Below are positions 34,733 through 43,155 of a DNA stretch of 64,000 nucleotides, piece by piece. The notes beneath the pieces are model-generated. The model searched no databases, was not told the DNA's origin, and was given only the letters and a program-made list of their open reading frames with translations. This DNA comes from Craurococcus roseus (GTDB taxonomy: Bacteria > Pseudomonadota > Alphaproteobacteria > Acetobacterales > Acetobacteraceae): the NCBI RefSeq assembly GCF_039523795.1, contig NZ_BAAAFZ010000125.1, positions 1 to 64,000 of the forward strand, in the 5' to 3' direction. A program made the position numbers and the translations under genes. The first letter of the stretch is position 1; each line of letters opens with the position of its first letter.

Positions 34733-35539
34733 TCAGAAATCGAAGCTGAGGATCGCCTTGCCCGCCCAGCGGTCGCTGTTGTGGGTGAGGCCGTGCCCCA
34801 GGCCGACGTGGAGCGCCAGGCTCTTGCCCAGGCGTACGTCGGTGGTGACGAAGAGCTGGTGCGCCTGCCGCTCCGTCCTTTCGAAACGGCTGATCCGGCC
34901 GAAATCCATGAAGTGCTCCACGCCGAGCCAGACGCGCTCCGCCACTTGGCGCACCCCGCGCACCGCCGGCGCGAAGACCGGGCCTTCGCGGCCGAGGGGT
35001 ATTTCGACGGTCGGGTTCAGGATGAGCTGCCAAGGCCCGGTGCGGAGGTCGAGGATCGGCCGCAGGCTGATCGCCCAATTCGCGCCGGAGAAGCGCGTGG
35101 ACTGGTGGCGGATCTCGATGTCGAGGCCGCCGGCGATCGGGCGCTCGCCCGCGTTCGGCACCACGAAGGTGTTCCGCACCTTGAAGCCGCCGCCGTAGAG
35201 GTCGCCCGAGAACTCGCGCGCGACCGGCAGGTACAGCGCGATCTCGTGCCAAGTCGCGGTGGCGTAGCCGATTTCGGAGGTCGTCAACAGGCCGTTGCGC
35301 GGCGCGCCCTCGCCGTTCCGGCCGCGGCGGCCGAAGACGAGGTGCTGGTTGACGTCGAAGCCGCCCGGCTCCGCGATCCGCCCGTCGAAGATCTGGAACT
35401 CGTCGAACACGCCGGCGGCGGCGGGCCAGGGGGCGAGCAGGACCGCCGCCAGCAGGGCGAGGCGGCGCGCGGCGGCGCGCAGCGGGCCCGGCGATGTCGG
35501 CCGGCGCAGGCCGGTTGGATTCTGCGTGGGTTCGTTCAT
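34733..35539 (-). CDS. Probable outer-membrane beta-barrel protein
   Basis: The protein has 268 residues. A signal peptide (AAARRLALLAAVLLAPWPAAAG, cleavage near residue 43) precedes GVFDEFQIFDGRIAEPGGFD and alternating hydrophobic strands such as HEIALYLPVAREFSGDLY, WAISLRPILDLRTGPWQLILNPTVEIPLG and HQLFVTTDVRLGKSLALHVGLGHGL. The last residue is Phe (ILSFDF), the BAM recognition pattern. The start may be slightly later than 35539. No transport substrate can be given. Confidence 0.7.
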   Translation of the reverse strand: MNEPTQNPTGLRRPTSPGPLRAAARRLALLAAVLLAPWPAAAGVFDEFQIFDGRIAEPGGFDVNQHLVFGRRGRNGEGAPRNGLLTTSEIGYATATWHEIALYLPVAREFSGDLYGGGFKVRNTFVVPNAGERPIAGGLDIEIRHQSTRFSGANWAISLRPILDLRTGPWQLILNPTVEIPLGREGPVFAPAVRGVRQVAERVWLGVEHFMDFGRISRFERTERQAHQLFVTTDVRLGKSLALHVGLGHGLTHNSDRWAGKAILSFDF

Positions 35540-35646
35540 GTCCTGGTCCGAAGCTGAGCGCGGCGGTCGCCGGGGATGCCGGCCGGTTCCCGGCCGCCGG
35601 CGGCGCGATTGCGCGGCGGGCGGGGCGCTGGCACGCTGCCGACGCC

Positions 35647-36291
35647 ATGCTCTACCAACCGCCCGCCTTCCGCGAGGAGCGCCCGGAGGTCTTGCGCGGC
35701 CTGATCCGGTCCGCGCGCCTTGCGATGCTGGTCTCCAACGGCCCCGACGGCGTGCCCGATGTCACGCACCTGCCCTTGCTCCTGGTCGAGGACGGCGCGG
35801 GCGCCTTCATCATCGGGCACTTCGCGCGCGGCAACCCGCACTGGCGCCGGCTCGCGGAGGCAGGGTGCGCCGTCGCGGTGTTCCCCGGCGTCGAGGCCTA
35901 CGTCTCGCCCAATTGGTACGCCTCCAAGGCGGAGCACGGGAAGGTCGTGCCCACCTGGAACTACGAGGCGGTTCACGCCGAAGGCCCCGTCGAGATCGTG
36001 GAGGACGCGGAGCGGCTGCATGATTTCGTGTCCCGCCTGACGGAAGCGCACGAGGCGGCGCAGCCGCGGCCCTGGTCGGTGGGGGACGCGCCGGCACCCT
36101 TCGTGGCGGGCCAGCTCCGCGGCATCGTCGGCGTCTCGCTGCGGGTGGAGCGGCTGGCCGGCAAGCGCAAGCTGAGCCAGAACCGCACCCCGGCCGACCG
36201 GGACGGCGCCATCGCCGGCCTCGGCGCGAGCGCGGACGCGCGGGACCAGGACGCGGCGTCGGCCATGCGGGCGGTGGCTGAGGGCGACTGA
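35647..36291 (+). CDS. PaiB-like FMN-binding protein
   Basis: The protein has 214 residues. MLYQPPAFREERPEVLRGLIR, HLPLLLVEDGAGAFIIGHFARGNPHWR, SPNWYASKAEHGKVVPTWNYEAVHA and GIVGVSLRVERLAGKRKLSQNR are the typical PaiB/FMN-binding split-barrel motifs. In Bacillus PaiB is a negative regulator of sporulation genes, but most homologues are flavin proteins of unknown function. Single gene, divergent from the outer-membrane protein gene. Confidence 0.88.
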   Translation: MLYQPPAFREERPEVLRGLIRSARLAMLVSNGPDGVPDVTHLPLLLVEDGAGAFIIGHFARGNPHWRRLAEAGCAVAVFPGVEAYVSPNWYASKAEHGKVVPTWNYEAVHAEGPVEIVEDAERLHDFVSRLTEAHEAAQPRPWSVGDAPAPFVAGQLRGIVGVSLRVERLAGKRKLSQNRTPADRDGAIAGLGASADARDQDAASAMRAVAEGD

Positions 36292-36537
36292 CACCGGACG
36301 GCGATGCCGAAACGCCGCCCATCCATGTCGATACGCGTTGTCAAGGCAATGCGCGAAATAGCGCTGCCTCCCGATGTAAGTCGGTGAGTCCGGGCCATGT
36401 GCCCTGACGCCCGCCGAGAAAGCGTCTCCTCGCCGCGCTGATTTTTCGACCCGAGCCGAATACTTGCCGGCGACGTCCACCGCCGCGGCCCGCGTCCACG
36501 CTCGGCAATCATGCCAGCGCCACAGGATGAAAAACCG

Positions 36538-36810
36538 ATGACCCGAAGCTTGGCAGGGATGTGGCGCCTCGTGATGGATCCCGAGGTGAGCCCGCTCATG
36601 CGGATTCCCAAGATGCAACGGTTCCAGATGATGCAGGTCTTGGCCTACATGTGGTGCATCGTTTTCTCGGCGTGGATCGGCAGCGCTTTGGTCTTCGGGT
36701 TCAGCGCCGCGGTCCACAGCATCCTGCTGGTCGGCATCTTCTTCACCGCAGACGTGTTCAGGCGCGCGCGCCGAAACACGTCGGCCGCCACCGTCCGCGC
36801 CGCCGACTGA
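36538..36810 (+). CDS. Small membrane protein, conserved-looking, unknown function
   Basis: The protein has 90 residues from ATG 36538 (ATG 36511 would add nine). A soluble N-terminus with MWRLVMDPEVSPLMRIPKMQRFQMMQVLAYMWCIVF leads into two TM segments (about 34-52 and 58-72), then a basic tail FRRARRNTS. It has far more Met and aromatic residues than neighbouring frames, which argues for real coding. No family recognised. The 246-nt leader before it holds no other gene. Confidence 0.6.
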   Translation: MTRSLAGMWRLVMDPEVSPLMRIPKMQRFQMMQVLAYMWCIVFSAWIGSALVFGFSAAVHSILLVGIFFTADVFRRARRNTSAATVRAAD

Positions 36811-36899
36811 AAACGGCGGCGTCACGCCGCGCGGACGGCCAGAGGCCGCTCGATCCGGCGTCCGACCGGGGAGCGGGATGGCCGTGATCCGCACCGGCG

Positions 36900-38054
36900 T
36901 CAGCCCGCGCCGCCGGCGATCTCCGCCCGGAACTCGTCCAGCGCGCGCAAGCGGCCGTCGCGCGCCTCCACGTGCCAGAAGGTCCAGCCGTTGCAACTCG
37001 GCGCGTCCTGCACCAGCGCGCCGACGCGGTGGATGGAGCCCTGCGCCCGGCCGCAGCGGACCGAGCCGTCAGCCGCCACCTGCGCGCTCCAGCGGCGGGC
37101 GCGGTCCACGAGCACGGAGCCGGGCGGGACCAAGCCACGCTCGACCAGGGTGCCGAAGGGGATGCGCGGCTGCTCCCGCTTGGCCGGCGTGATCGCGGCT
37201 GCGGCCTCCGGCAGCGGCTCCACCGCGGCGATCCGCCCGGCGGCGGCGTCCGCGTAGGCCTCCTCCCGCTCGATCCCGATGAAGCGGCGGCCGAGGCGCT
37301 TGGCCACCGCCGCCGTGGTGCCGGTGCCGAGGAAGGGGTCCAGCACCACGTCGCCCGGCCCGGTGCAGGCGAGCAGCACCCGGTGCAGCAGCGCCTCGGG
37401 CTTCTGCGTCGGGTGCAGCTTGGCGCCCTTGGAGTCGCGCAGCCGCTCCGGGCCGGTGCAGAGCGGCAGCAGCCAGTCGCTCCGCATCTGCAGGTCCTCG
37501 TTCAGCGCCTTCATGGCGGCGTAGTTGAAGCGGTAGCGGCTCTCCGGCCCCCGCGCGGCCCAGATCAGCGTCTCGTGCGCGTTGGTGAAACGCCGGCCGC
37601 GGAAGTTCGGCATCGGGTTCGACTTGCGCCAGACAATGTCGTTCAGCACCCAGAATCCGAGGTCTTGCAGCGCCGCGCCCAAGCGAAAGACGTTGTGGTA
37701 GCTGCCCATGACCCAGACCGTGCCGTCCTTGCGCAGCACGCGGCGCGCCTCGCCGAGCCAGGCGCGGGTGAAGGCGTCGTAGGCGGCGAGATCCGGAAAG
37801 CTGTCCCAGGCGTCGTCCACGCCGTCCACCAAGCTGTGGTCCGGCCGGCGCAAGCCGTTCTTGAGCTGGAGGTTGTAGGGCGGGTCGGCGAACACCGCAT
37901 GCACGGAGGCGGGCGGCAGGCCGCGCATCAAGTCGATGCAGTCCCCGACCAGAACCTGGTCGAGGGGCAGAGCGAGCCCGGTCCCCAAAGAATACCACTC
38001 CCCGCTGATGCCCCCGGATGAATCATCGCGGCCCGCAACGGCCTGGTCAACCAC
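36900..38054 (-). CDS. ccrM: Cell-cycle DNA adenine methyltransferase, GANTC-specific CcrM type
   Basis: The protein has 384 residues, started at GTG 38054, overlapping rnhB by 8 nt; the true start may be a few codons later since homology begins at LPLDQVLVGDCIDLMRGLP. Beta-class N6-adenine methyltransferase motifs: DPPY (57-60) and, towards the end of the catalytic domain, VLDPFLGTGTTAAVAKRLGRRFIGIE. The C-terminal ~100 residues (GSVLVDRARRWSAQVAADG and PSCNGWTFWHVE) are the CcrM DNA-binding extension. It methylates GANTC late in the cell cycle in Caulobacter and relatives. Gene pair rnhB-ccrM is an alphaproteobacterial arrangement. Confidence 0.93.
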   Translation of the reverse strand: MVDQAVAGRDDSSGGISGEWYSLGTGLALPLDQVLVGDCIDLMRGLPPASVHAVFADPPYNLQLKNGLRRPDHSLVDGVDDAWDSFPDLAAYDAFTRAWLGEARRVLRKDGTVWVMGSYHNVFRLGAALQDLGFWVLNDIVWRKSNPMPNFRGRRFTNAHETLIWAARGPESRYRFNYAAMKALNEDLQMRSDWLLPLCTGPERLRDSKGAKLHPTQKPEALLHRVLLACTGPGDVVLDPFLGTGTTAAVAKRLGRRFIGIEREEAYADAAAGRIAAVEPLPEAAAAITPAKREQPRIPFGTLVERGLVPPGSVLVDRARRWSAQVAADGSVRCGRAQGSIHRVGALVQDAPSCNGWTFWHVEARDGRLRALDEFRAEIAGGAG

Positions 38055-38682
38055 AGGATGCGGCGATCGCCCGGTCCACCGGCCGGAAACCGCGGCGGTG
38101 GTGCGGGCAGGCGCCGTGCAGCGCCAGCGCCCGCCGGTGCCGCAGCGTGGGGTAACCGGCGTGGTCCGCGAAGCCGTAGGCCGGCCAGCGCGCCCCGAGC
38201 CGCGCCATGGCGCGGTCCCGGACGACCTTGGCCAGAATCGAGGCGGCGGCGATCGAGAGGGACAGCCCGTCGCCGCCGACCACGCACCGCACCGGGCAGG
38301 CGAGCGGCGGCGGCCGGTTGCCGTCCACCAGCGCCAGGGCCGGCGGGCGCGGCAGCCGCGCCACCGCCCGGGCCATGGCGAGGTGGGTGGCGCGCAGGAT
38401 GTTCAGCCGCCCGATCTCGGCCGCCGAAGCGGCGCCGACGCCGATCTCGGCGCCCCCTGCCGAAGCCGCTTCGCGCAGCGCGAGCGCGGCCGCCTCCCGC
38501 GCCGGCGCGGTCAAGCGTTTGCTGTCGTCGAGCAGCGCGGCGAGCGCGGGCGGCACGCCGTCGGGAAAGACCACGGCTGCGGCCAGCACCGGCCCGGCCA
38601 GCGGCCCACGGCCGGCCTCGTCCACGCCGGCGACCCGGTCGCCCTTTCCGAAGCCGGTCTCGAACTCGAAGTGCGGTGTCAT
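38047..38682 (-). CDS. rnhB: Ribonuclease HII
   Basis: The protein has 211 residues from ATG 38682. Catalytic DEAGRG with Asp21 and Glu22 is at the N-terminus; AALLDDSKRLTAPARE, ALVDGNRPPPL and SLSIAAASILAKVVRDRAM follow, the last two holding the other acidic sites. It removes single ribonucleotides and RNA primers from DNA. Encoded directly upstream of, and overlapping, ccrM. Confidence 0.94.
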   Translation of the reverse strand: MTPHFEFETGFGKGDRVAGVDEAGRGPLAGPVLAAAVVFPDGVPPALAALLDDSKRLTAPAREAAALALREAASAGGAEIGVGAASAAEIGRLNILRATHLAMARAVARLPRPPALALVDGNRPPPLACPVRCVVGGDGLSLSIAAASILAKVVRDRAMARLGARWPAYGFADHAGYPTLRHRRALALHGACPHHRRGFRPVDRAIAASCG

Positions 38683-38849
38683 CCGGGCGTGCGTCGCGGC
38701 GCCTTGCTGCCTCGCCACCTTACCCGGCGGCGCTGAAAGCTTCCGGACGGAAGACCAAGCCCGGGTGTCGGCGAGCGGAATGTAGCTGCTCCGCCGATGC
38801 GGCGCGAGCGATTCGGCCGAGGGCGGCGGCTCCCGGCCGCGCCTCCGCT

Positions 38850-39089
38850 CTACGCCCGGAAGCCGAATGTCGGCGCGGGCAAGCGTTGCGGTTCCGCGGG
38901 CTGCGGCGCCAGCCAGGTCGGGCGCTCGCTCGAGGGCGGCCGCATGCGCGGCTGCGGCCACATGAAGGTCGGCAGCCCGTCAGAGGCGCTGACACCGGGG
39001 GAGGAGCCGGATGTGGCGCAGGCCGCCAGCGCCGGAAGCGCGGCGAGCACGGCCAAGGCCGTGGCGGATTGCGTCGCTGTGCGTGCCAT
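38850..39089 (-). CDS. Small Pro-rich lipoprotein
   Basis: The precursor has 79 residues from ATG 39089. Signal TATQSATALAVLAALPALAAC with lipidated Cys24, then a 55-residue tail (SGSSPGVSASDGLPTFMWPQ, RPTWLAPQPAEPQRLPAP) without recognisable domain. A longer upstream start is possible but would hide the signal. A weak stress-promoter-like GGACC-N17-CGTT lies upstream (about 39135-39160). Unknown role. Confidence 0.6.
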   Translation of the reverse strand: MARTATQSATALAVLAALPALAACATSGSSPGVSASDGLPTFMWPQPRMRPPSSERPTWLAPQPAEPQRLPAPTFGFRA

Positions 39090-39290
39090 GGCGGGCAGCT
39101 TAGCGGTTGCGCTGCGGCGCGGGAACGGCGGTGTGGATGAAAACGGTCCGGCGACGCCCACGGCCTTTCCTCCTCGCCGCCCGACCGCGGGCGGGCACGC
39201 CGCCGCCGGAGCCGAAGAGGAGCGAGGCCGGCAGGCATGGTGTCCGGGAGCCCCGGCCCTCGGGCCACCGGTCCCGGGACGGCGCCCGCA

Positions 39291-41648
39291 TCATTGCGCC
39301 TTCCGCTTCGCCACCCTCACCTCCCCGAGCCCGTCGAGCCCCATGCCCAATGCGGTTTCGCGCTGCGTGCGCCGCCGCGCGGGCAGCAGCGGCTGGTTGG
39401 CGAAGAACTCGTCGCGCGGGAACATGTCGGTCAGCGCCGCCGGGGCGCGCGGCGTGTCCGGCGTCCAGATCTGCGGCGCGCCGTCCACCAGCCGCGCGAG
39501 GGAGCGGATCTCCGCGTTGCCGCGGCGCGCGTGGGCCAGCACCTCGGGCGAATCCAAGCGGTCCAGCAACTCGCCGTGGTCGAAGGCGATGGGCCGGTCG
39601 CTGCCCACGAGGATCTGGAAGGGCCAGAGCAGGAGCGTGTGCGGGAACACCGCGGCGAAGGTGTCCACCACGCGCGCGGTGGGCGCCCATTGCACGTAGA
39701 GCCCGCCGGGCTTCAGCCGGCCCCGCACCGTCCGCAGGAACTCGGCGCTGTAGAGCAGGCCGCTGTGCGACGACTCCGGCAGGATGGCGTCGGCCTCGAT
39801 CACGTCCCACGCCTCGTCGCCGCGGGCGAGCGCCCGGCGGCCGTCGCCGTGCTCCACGCGCACGCGCGGGTCGGCGAGCAGGGCCGCGACCGCCCCGTCG
39901 GGCCGCGCCTCGGCGATCTGTTCGAGCGTGTCCAGCACCGGGCCGACCAGCTCCACCGCGCGCAGCTCGCGCGTTTGCGGCGACACCAGCGCACCCCACG
40001 GCGTGCCGCCGCTGCCCACGCCGATCGCCAGCACCCGTTCCGGCGCCGGGTGCAGCAGCGGGCCGAGCACGCCAAGCAGGACGTGGCCCTCCATGAAGGG
40101 CACCGAGCCTTGCCGGAAGCCCATGATGAAGAAGGAGCCGGGGCGCTGCCCGCCGGGCTGCGGCGCTTCGCGGTAGAAGGCGACGCCGGACCGGTCCTCG
40201 GCGCCGGCCACGAAGCCCCCTTCCGGCGGCTCGGCGTGCATCCGGCGCCAAAAGGCGGCGTTGCCGGGCAGCGCGACGGTCGAGAGCAGGCAACCGAGCG
40301 CGAGCGCGGCGGGCATCGGCGCCGGCCGGCGGCGCCGCGGCCGGGCCCGGTCGCCGCCGCCATCCGCCCGCCACCACCACGCGCCGAGCAGCAGCGCCAG
40401 GGTCAGCGCGGCCAGCAGCTTCAGCGTGCCCATGGTGCCCAGCAGGTGCAACGTGACGAGGCCGGTGCCGAGCGAGCCCGCCGCGTTGCCGGCGATGTTG
40501 GCGAGCTGCACCCAGCCCACCCGCGCGCCCACGCTCGCCAGGTCCCGCTGCACCGCCTTTTGCGCGAAGGCGAAGGTCATGCCGATCAGGAAGGCCGGCG
40601 GGCCGACCACCAGCACGGCCAAGGCCACGGTCGTGCCCATCGCCTCCGCGGAGAAGCGGCTGTTGTCTACGCCCATCAGGGATGCCAGCGGCGGGTGCGG
40701 CAGCGCCAGCCACAGGGCGCCCACCAGCGCCGCCGCCAGCACGAAGCCCCCGCCCTGGGCGGCGAAGAAGGCCGGCCGCGGGTCGTCCATCCGGCGGACC
40801 ATGCGGGCACCCCATGCCATGCCGGCGCCGTCGGCGAGCAGGAACACGCCGAGCACCGTGGGGAACAGGTAGGCGTGGAATTGCCCGACCTGCCCCATCA
40901 GCCGCACCCACACGATCTCCAGCGCCACGATCACGTAGCCGGACAGGAACACCAGCCCGCACCACAGCGGCAGGCCGCCGAAGGGCGCCGGCGCCGAGGC
41001 TCCGGCCGCGGCGGCCTTGGCGTGCCCAGTGGCGGCGGCGGCGGACGCCGCGCCCTGGAGTCCGGGCAGCAGAGTCAGGGCCAGCGCCGCCGCCGCGAGT
41101 TCAAGCGCCGCGGCGAGCGCCAGCGCGGCCTCGAAGCCGATGTTGCCGAGCACCAACCACCCCCCGAGCAGCGCGCCGAGGCCGGCGCCCAGGGTGTTCA
41201 GCCCGTAGAGCCGGCCGATGCGCTCGGCCACCGTGTCGAGCGAGGTGGCGACGGCGCGCGAGAGCAGCGGCAAGGACGCGCCCATGAGCGTGGTCGGCAC
41301 CGCCAAGCCGGCGAAGCAGAGCGCGAACACCGCCAGCGGCGCGTCCACCCGCCCGGCCATGGACAGGGCCAGCCAGTCGTAGAGGAAGGGCTTGGACACC
41401 ACGGCGCAGAGGGCGACGCCGGCCTCGCACAAGGCGAAGCCCACCAGCGCCCGGGCCGGCGCCAAGCGGTCCGCCGCCCGGGCGCCGAGGATGGAGCCGA
41501 GGCCCAGGCCGGCGAGGAAGGCGCCCACCACCAGGGCGGCGCTGATCGTGTCGGACCCGGCGAAGATGCCGAGCATGCGCTGCCAGACGATCTGGCAAAG
41601 CAAGGCCGCGAAGCCCGAGCAGAAGAACGCCAACCCCAAACGCGGCAT
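39291..41648 (-). CDS. Spermidine synthase-like protein fused to a multi-pass membrane domain
   Basis: The protein has 785 residues from ATG 41648 (another ATG is at 41717). The N-terminal ~450 residues hold about 12 TM helices (LGLAFFCSGFAALLCQIVWQR, FLAGLGLGSILGARAADR), an MFS-like 'fused spermidine synthase' membrane part. The C-terminal ~250 are a Rossmann SAM-binding domain: RVLAIGVGSGGTPWGALV, VELVGPVLDTLE, VEHGDGRRALARG, WDVIEADAILP. Key polyamine-synthase acids are only partly kept (GDGR; EADA in place of D-A-x-D), so spermidine synthase activity is doubtful. It is in line behind the phosphatase gene. Confidence 0.8.
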   Translation of the reverse strand: MPRLGLAFFCSGFAALLCQIVWQRMLGIFAGSDTISAALVVGAFLAGLGLGSILGARAADRLAPARALVGFALCEAGVALCAVVSKPFLYDWLALSMAGRVDAPLAVFALCFAGLAVPTTLMGASLPLLSRAVATSLDTVAERIGRLYGLNTLGAGLGALLGGWLVLGNIGFEAALALAAALELAAAALALTLLPGLQGAASAAAATGHAKAAAAGASAPAPFGGLPLWCGLVFLSGYVIVALEIVWVRLMGQVGQFHAYLFPTVLGVFLLADGAGMAWGARMVRRMDDPRPAFFAAQGGGFVLAAALVGALWLALPHPPLASLMGVDNSRFSAEAMGTTVALAVLVVGPPAFLIGMTFAFAQKAVQRDLASVGARVGWVQLANIAGNAAGSLGTGLVTLHLLGTMGTLKLLAALTLALLLGAWWWRADGGGDRARPRRRRPAPMPAALALGCLLSTVALPGNAAFWRRMHAEPPEGGFVAGAEDRSGVAFYREAPQPGGQRPGSFFIMGFRQGSVPFMEGHVLLGVLGPLLHPAPERVLAIGVGSGGTPWGALVSPQTRELRAVELVGPVLDTLEQIAEARPDGAVAALLADPRVRVEHGDGRRALARGDEAWDVIEADAILPESSHSGLLYSAEFLRTVRGRLKPGGLYVQWAPTARVVDTFAAVFPHTLLLWPFQILVGSDRPIAFDHGELLDRLDSPEVLAHARRGNAEIRSLARLVDGAPQIWTPDTPRAPAALTDMFPRDEFFANQPLLPARRRTQRETALGMGLDGLGEVRVAKRKAQ

Positions 41649-41744
41649 GCGCGAAGACCCTTCGTGCAACCCAACCAGCAGGTTTTGCACGAAGGTTCGG
41701 CTCGAGGAAAGGCGCAAATTGCTCGCGGAGTCTCGCGAAAAGCG

Positions 41745-42431
41745 TCACTCCCGCCGCAGGATCTTGTCCACCAAAAGGTTGGCCCAGGGCTTGGACCGGA
41801 AGGACGCCCGCAACGCGGCCTCGTCGTAGTCGTCGCGCACCCAATCCAAGAAGGGCGTCCCGTCGCGCCGGTGCGCCTCGGCATAGAGGCGGAAGAACGC
41901 GTCCAGGACACCGGTGCGCCCTTGCCGCACGTGGCCGTACCGAAAGGAGAGCTGCGCCATCGCCTCCTCCGGCGGGCGGCCTTGGAGCAGCAGCCAGATG
42001 CCGGCGGCGAGGCCGGTGCGGTCGGCGCCGGACTTGCAGTGGATCAGCGCCGGCTCCTCCATCGTGCGGTAGATCTCGGCCAAGCGGAGTACGCGGTCGC
42101 GGTGCGGCGCGCCGCGGCTCTCGAAGGGCGCGTCCACGTGGGCGAGGCCGAGCGCCGCCGCCTCCGCCCGGCCGAGGCGGTCGGAGCCGCAGTCGGCGCG
42201 CTCGCCGCGCAGGTTGATGACGGTGCGCAAGCCGAAGCGCCGTGCCGCGTGGCGCAGTTGCCAGGGCAGCGGGTGGTTGGAGCGGTAAAGGCGCCCCTCC
42301 TCCACGGCCGCCCAGTTGCGCCAGCCGAGGCGCAGGGCGGCGTGGTCCACGAAGAGGCTGTTGACCCAGTGCCGGCGGCGCGACGGCCGCGGGCCGGCGG
42401 CGGCCCCGGGCGGCGCGGCGGGCGAAGGCAT
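41745..42431 (-). CDS. Tyrosine/dual-specificity protein phosphatase family protein
   Basis: The protein has 228 residues from ATG 42431. The P-loop HCKSGADRTG (CX5R, about residues 131-140) and the upstream general-acid segment (AHVDAPFESRGAPHRDRV) fit bacterial tyrosine phosphatases of the DSP/PTP-like 'TpbA/DSPc' class. Upstream TVINLRGERADCGS is the typical first strand. Possible substrates are tyrosine-phosphorylated envelope proteins or phosphoinositides. Downstream on the same strand is the spermidine synthase-like membrane protein, 96 nt away. Confidence 0.85.
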   Translation of the reverse strand: MPSPAAPPGAAAGPRPSRRRHWVNSLFVDHAALRLGWRNWAAVEEGRLYRSNHPLPWQLRHAARRFGLRTVINLRGERADCGSDRLGRAEAAALGLAHVDAPFESRGAPHRDRVLRLAEIYRTMEEPALIHCKSGADRTGLAAGIWLLLQGRPPEEAMAQLSFRYGHVRQGRTGVLDAFFRLYAEAHRRDGTPFLDWVRDDYDEAALRASFRSKPWANLLVDKILRRE

Positions 42432-42470
42432 GCGCGGCGTTATGGGGTGCGGCACGCGCGCGCGCCAGCG

Positions 42471-42496
42471 GGAACGGCCCTCGGCGGCGGCGCGTT
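42471..42496 (+). promoter_or_regulatory. EcfG-type general-stress promoter candidate
   Basis: GGAAC (42471-42475), 17 nt, CGTT (42493-42496): a full match to the EcfG consensus. It lies 31 nt before the ATG of the first of two small hydrophilic proteins. The divergent phosphatase gene starts at 42431 on the other strand. Confidence 0.7.
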
Positions 42497-42526
42497 CGGG
42501 ATCGGTCACGGGAAGGGGAATCAGCC

Positions 42527-42727
42527 ATGTCGAAGGCGCACATGCCGCCGGTGCCACCGGCCAACCGCAGCGACAAGGGGCCGGGCGGCGACGACCGGGT
42601 GGACCCGGCGGCGGCGCAGAACGCGGAAGCCCGCGGCGGCGGCAAGGACGGCAACACCGCCGAGCAGGGCCGCGCGGGCAACTCGGCGCAGAACACCACC
42701 CACCAGGGCCACCAGCAGGACCGCTGA
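42527..42727 (+). CDS. Small hydrophilic disordered protein (MSKAHMPPVPPANRS type)
   Basis: The protein has 66 residues, rich in Gly, Asn, Gln, Asp and Pro, almost without hydrophobic residues, ending THQGHQQDR. I recall short stress-associated peptides beginning MSKxHxPPVPPxNRSxKGPG in Methylobacterium-like and rhizobial genomes, function unknown. GAAGGGG lies upstream of the ATG. It has an EcfG-like promoter and is followed 2 nt later by a second small MSK protein, so the two form a stress-type transcription unit. Hydrophilin-like protection is a guess. Confidence 0.72.
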   Translation: MSKAHMPPVPPANRSDKGPGGDDRVDPAAAQNAEARGGGKDGNTAEQGRAGNSAQNTTHQGHQQDR

Positions 42728-42729
42728 GC

Positions 42730-42945
42730 ATGTCGAAGCAGCGCTCGACCGAGAAGAACAACGACAACGACGGCGGCGGGCCGGGGAGCAGCCACCAGGG
42801 CGGTTCGCACGGCCACGCCCACAGCCCGCGCGACGACCAGGGGCCGAACCCGAACGAGCCGACCAACACCACCCGGTCGCGCGTTTCGGGCGGGGGCGGG
42901 GAGCGGGACCGGCACCACACGCGCGATCCGGACAAAAAGGGCTAG
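42730..42945 (+). CDS. Second small hydrophilic MSK protein
   Basis: The protein has 71 residues, starting two bases after the previous stop. Composition is Gly, Ser, His, Asn and charged residues (NNDNDGGGPGSSHQGGSHGH, then DQGPNPNEPTNTTRSRV). It has no hydrophobic core, signal or known domain and is predicted disordered. The shared MSK start and hydrophilic composition suggest the same type as its neighbour; clear sequence homology between them is not evident. Confidence 0.62.
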   Translation: MSKQRSTEKNNDNDGGGPGSSHQGGSHGHAHSPRDDQGPNPNEPTNTTRSRVSGGGGERDRHHTRDPDKKG

Positions 42946-42958
42946 GTCCGCGAAGGGC

Positions 42959-42989
42959 GCGGGGCGCTGCGGCGCCCCGCCGTTTCTTT
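42959..42989 (+). terminator. Terminator of the small-protein unit
   Basis: GCGGGGCGC (42959-42967), loop TGCG, GCGCCCCGC (42972-42980), then CGTTTCTTT. Perfect 9-bp stem with an interrupted T-tract. Confidence 0.7.
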
Positions 42990-43103
42990 GCCGCCCTGCT
43001 TCCTTGCGGTCTCGCCCGCCGCCTTCGGACAAAAGGCGCGGTCCGGACGTCGGCGGGCGCATCGCGGCATTTTTTGGCCCCCCCGAAGCGAGCATGGTGG
43101 CGC

Positions 43104-43128
43104 GCAACGGACGCGTCCGGCCGTCGTT
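43104..43128 (+). promoter_or_regulatory. EcfG-like promoter variant before PRC-barrel gene
   Basis: GCAAC (43104-43108), 16 nt, CGTT (43125-43128): one mismatch to GGAAC-N16-CGTT, 28 nt before the ATG. The same variant with the same spacing precedes the DUF3309 gene (62390-62414). Confidence 0.5.
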
Positions 43129-43155
43129 GTGTCCCCGGCACACGGGGAGGCCGCC

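Noticed and set aside
39120..39160. GGAAC-N17-CGGT on the plus strand as another stress promoter
   Set aside because: The -10 does not match CGTT and no plus-strand gene follows.
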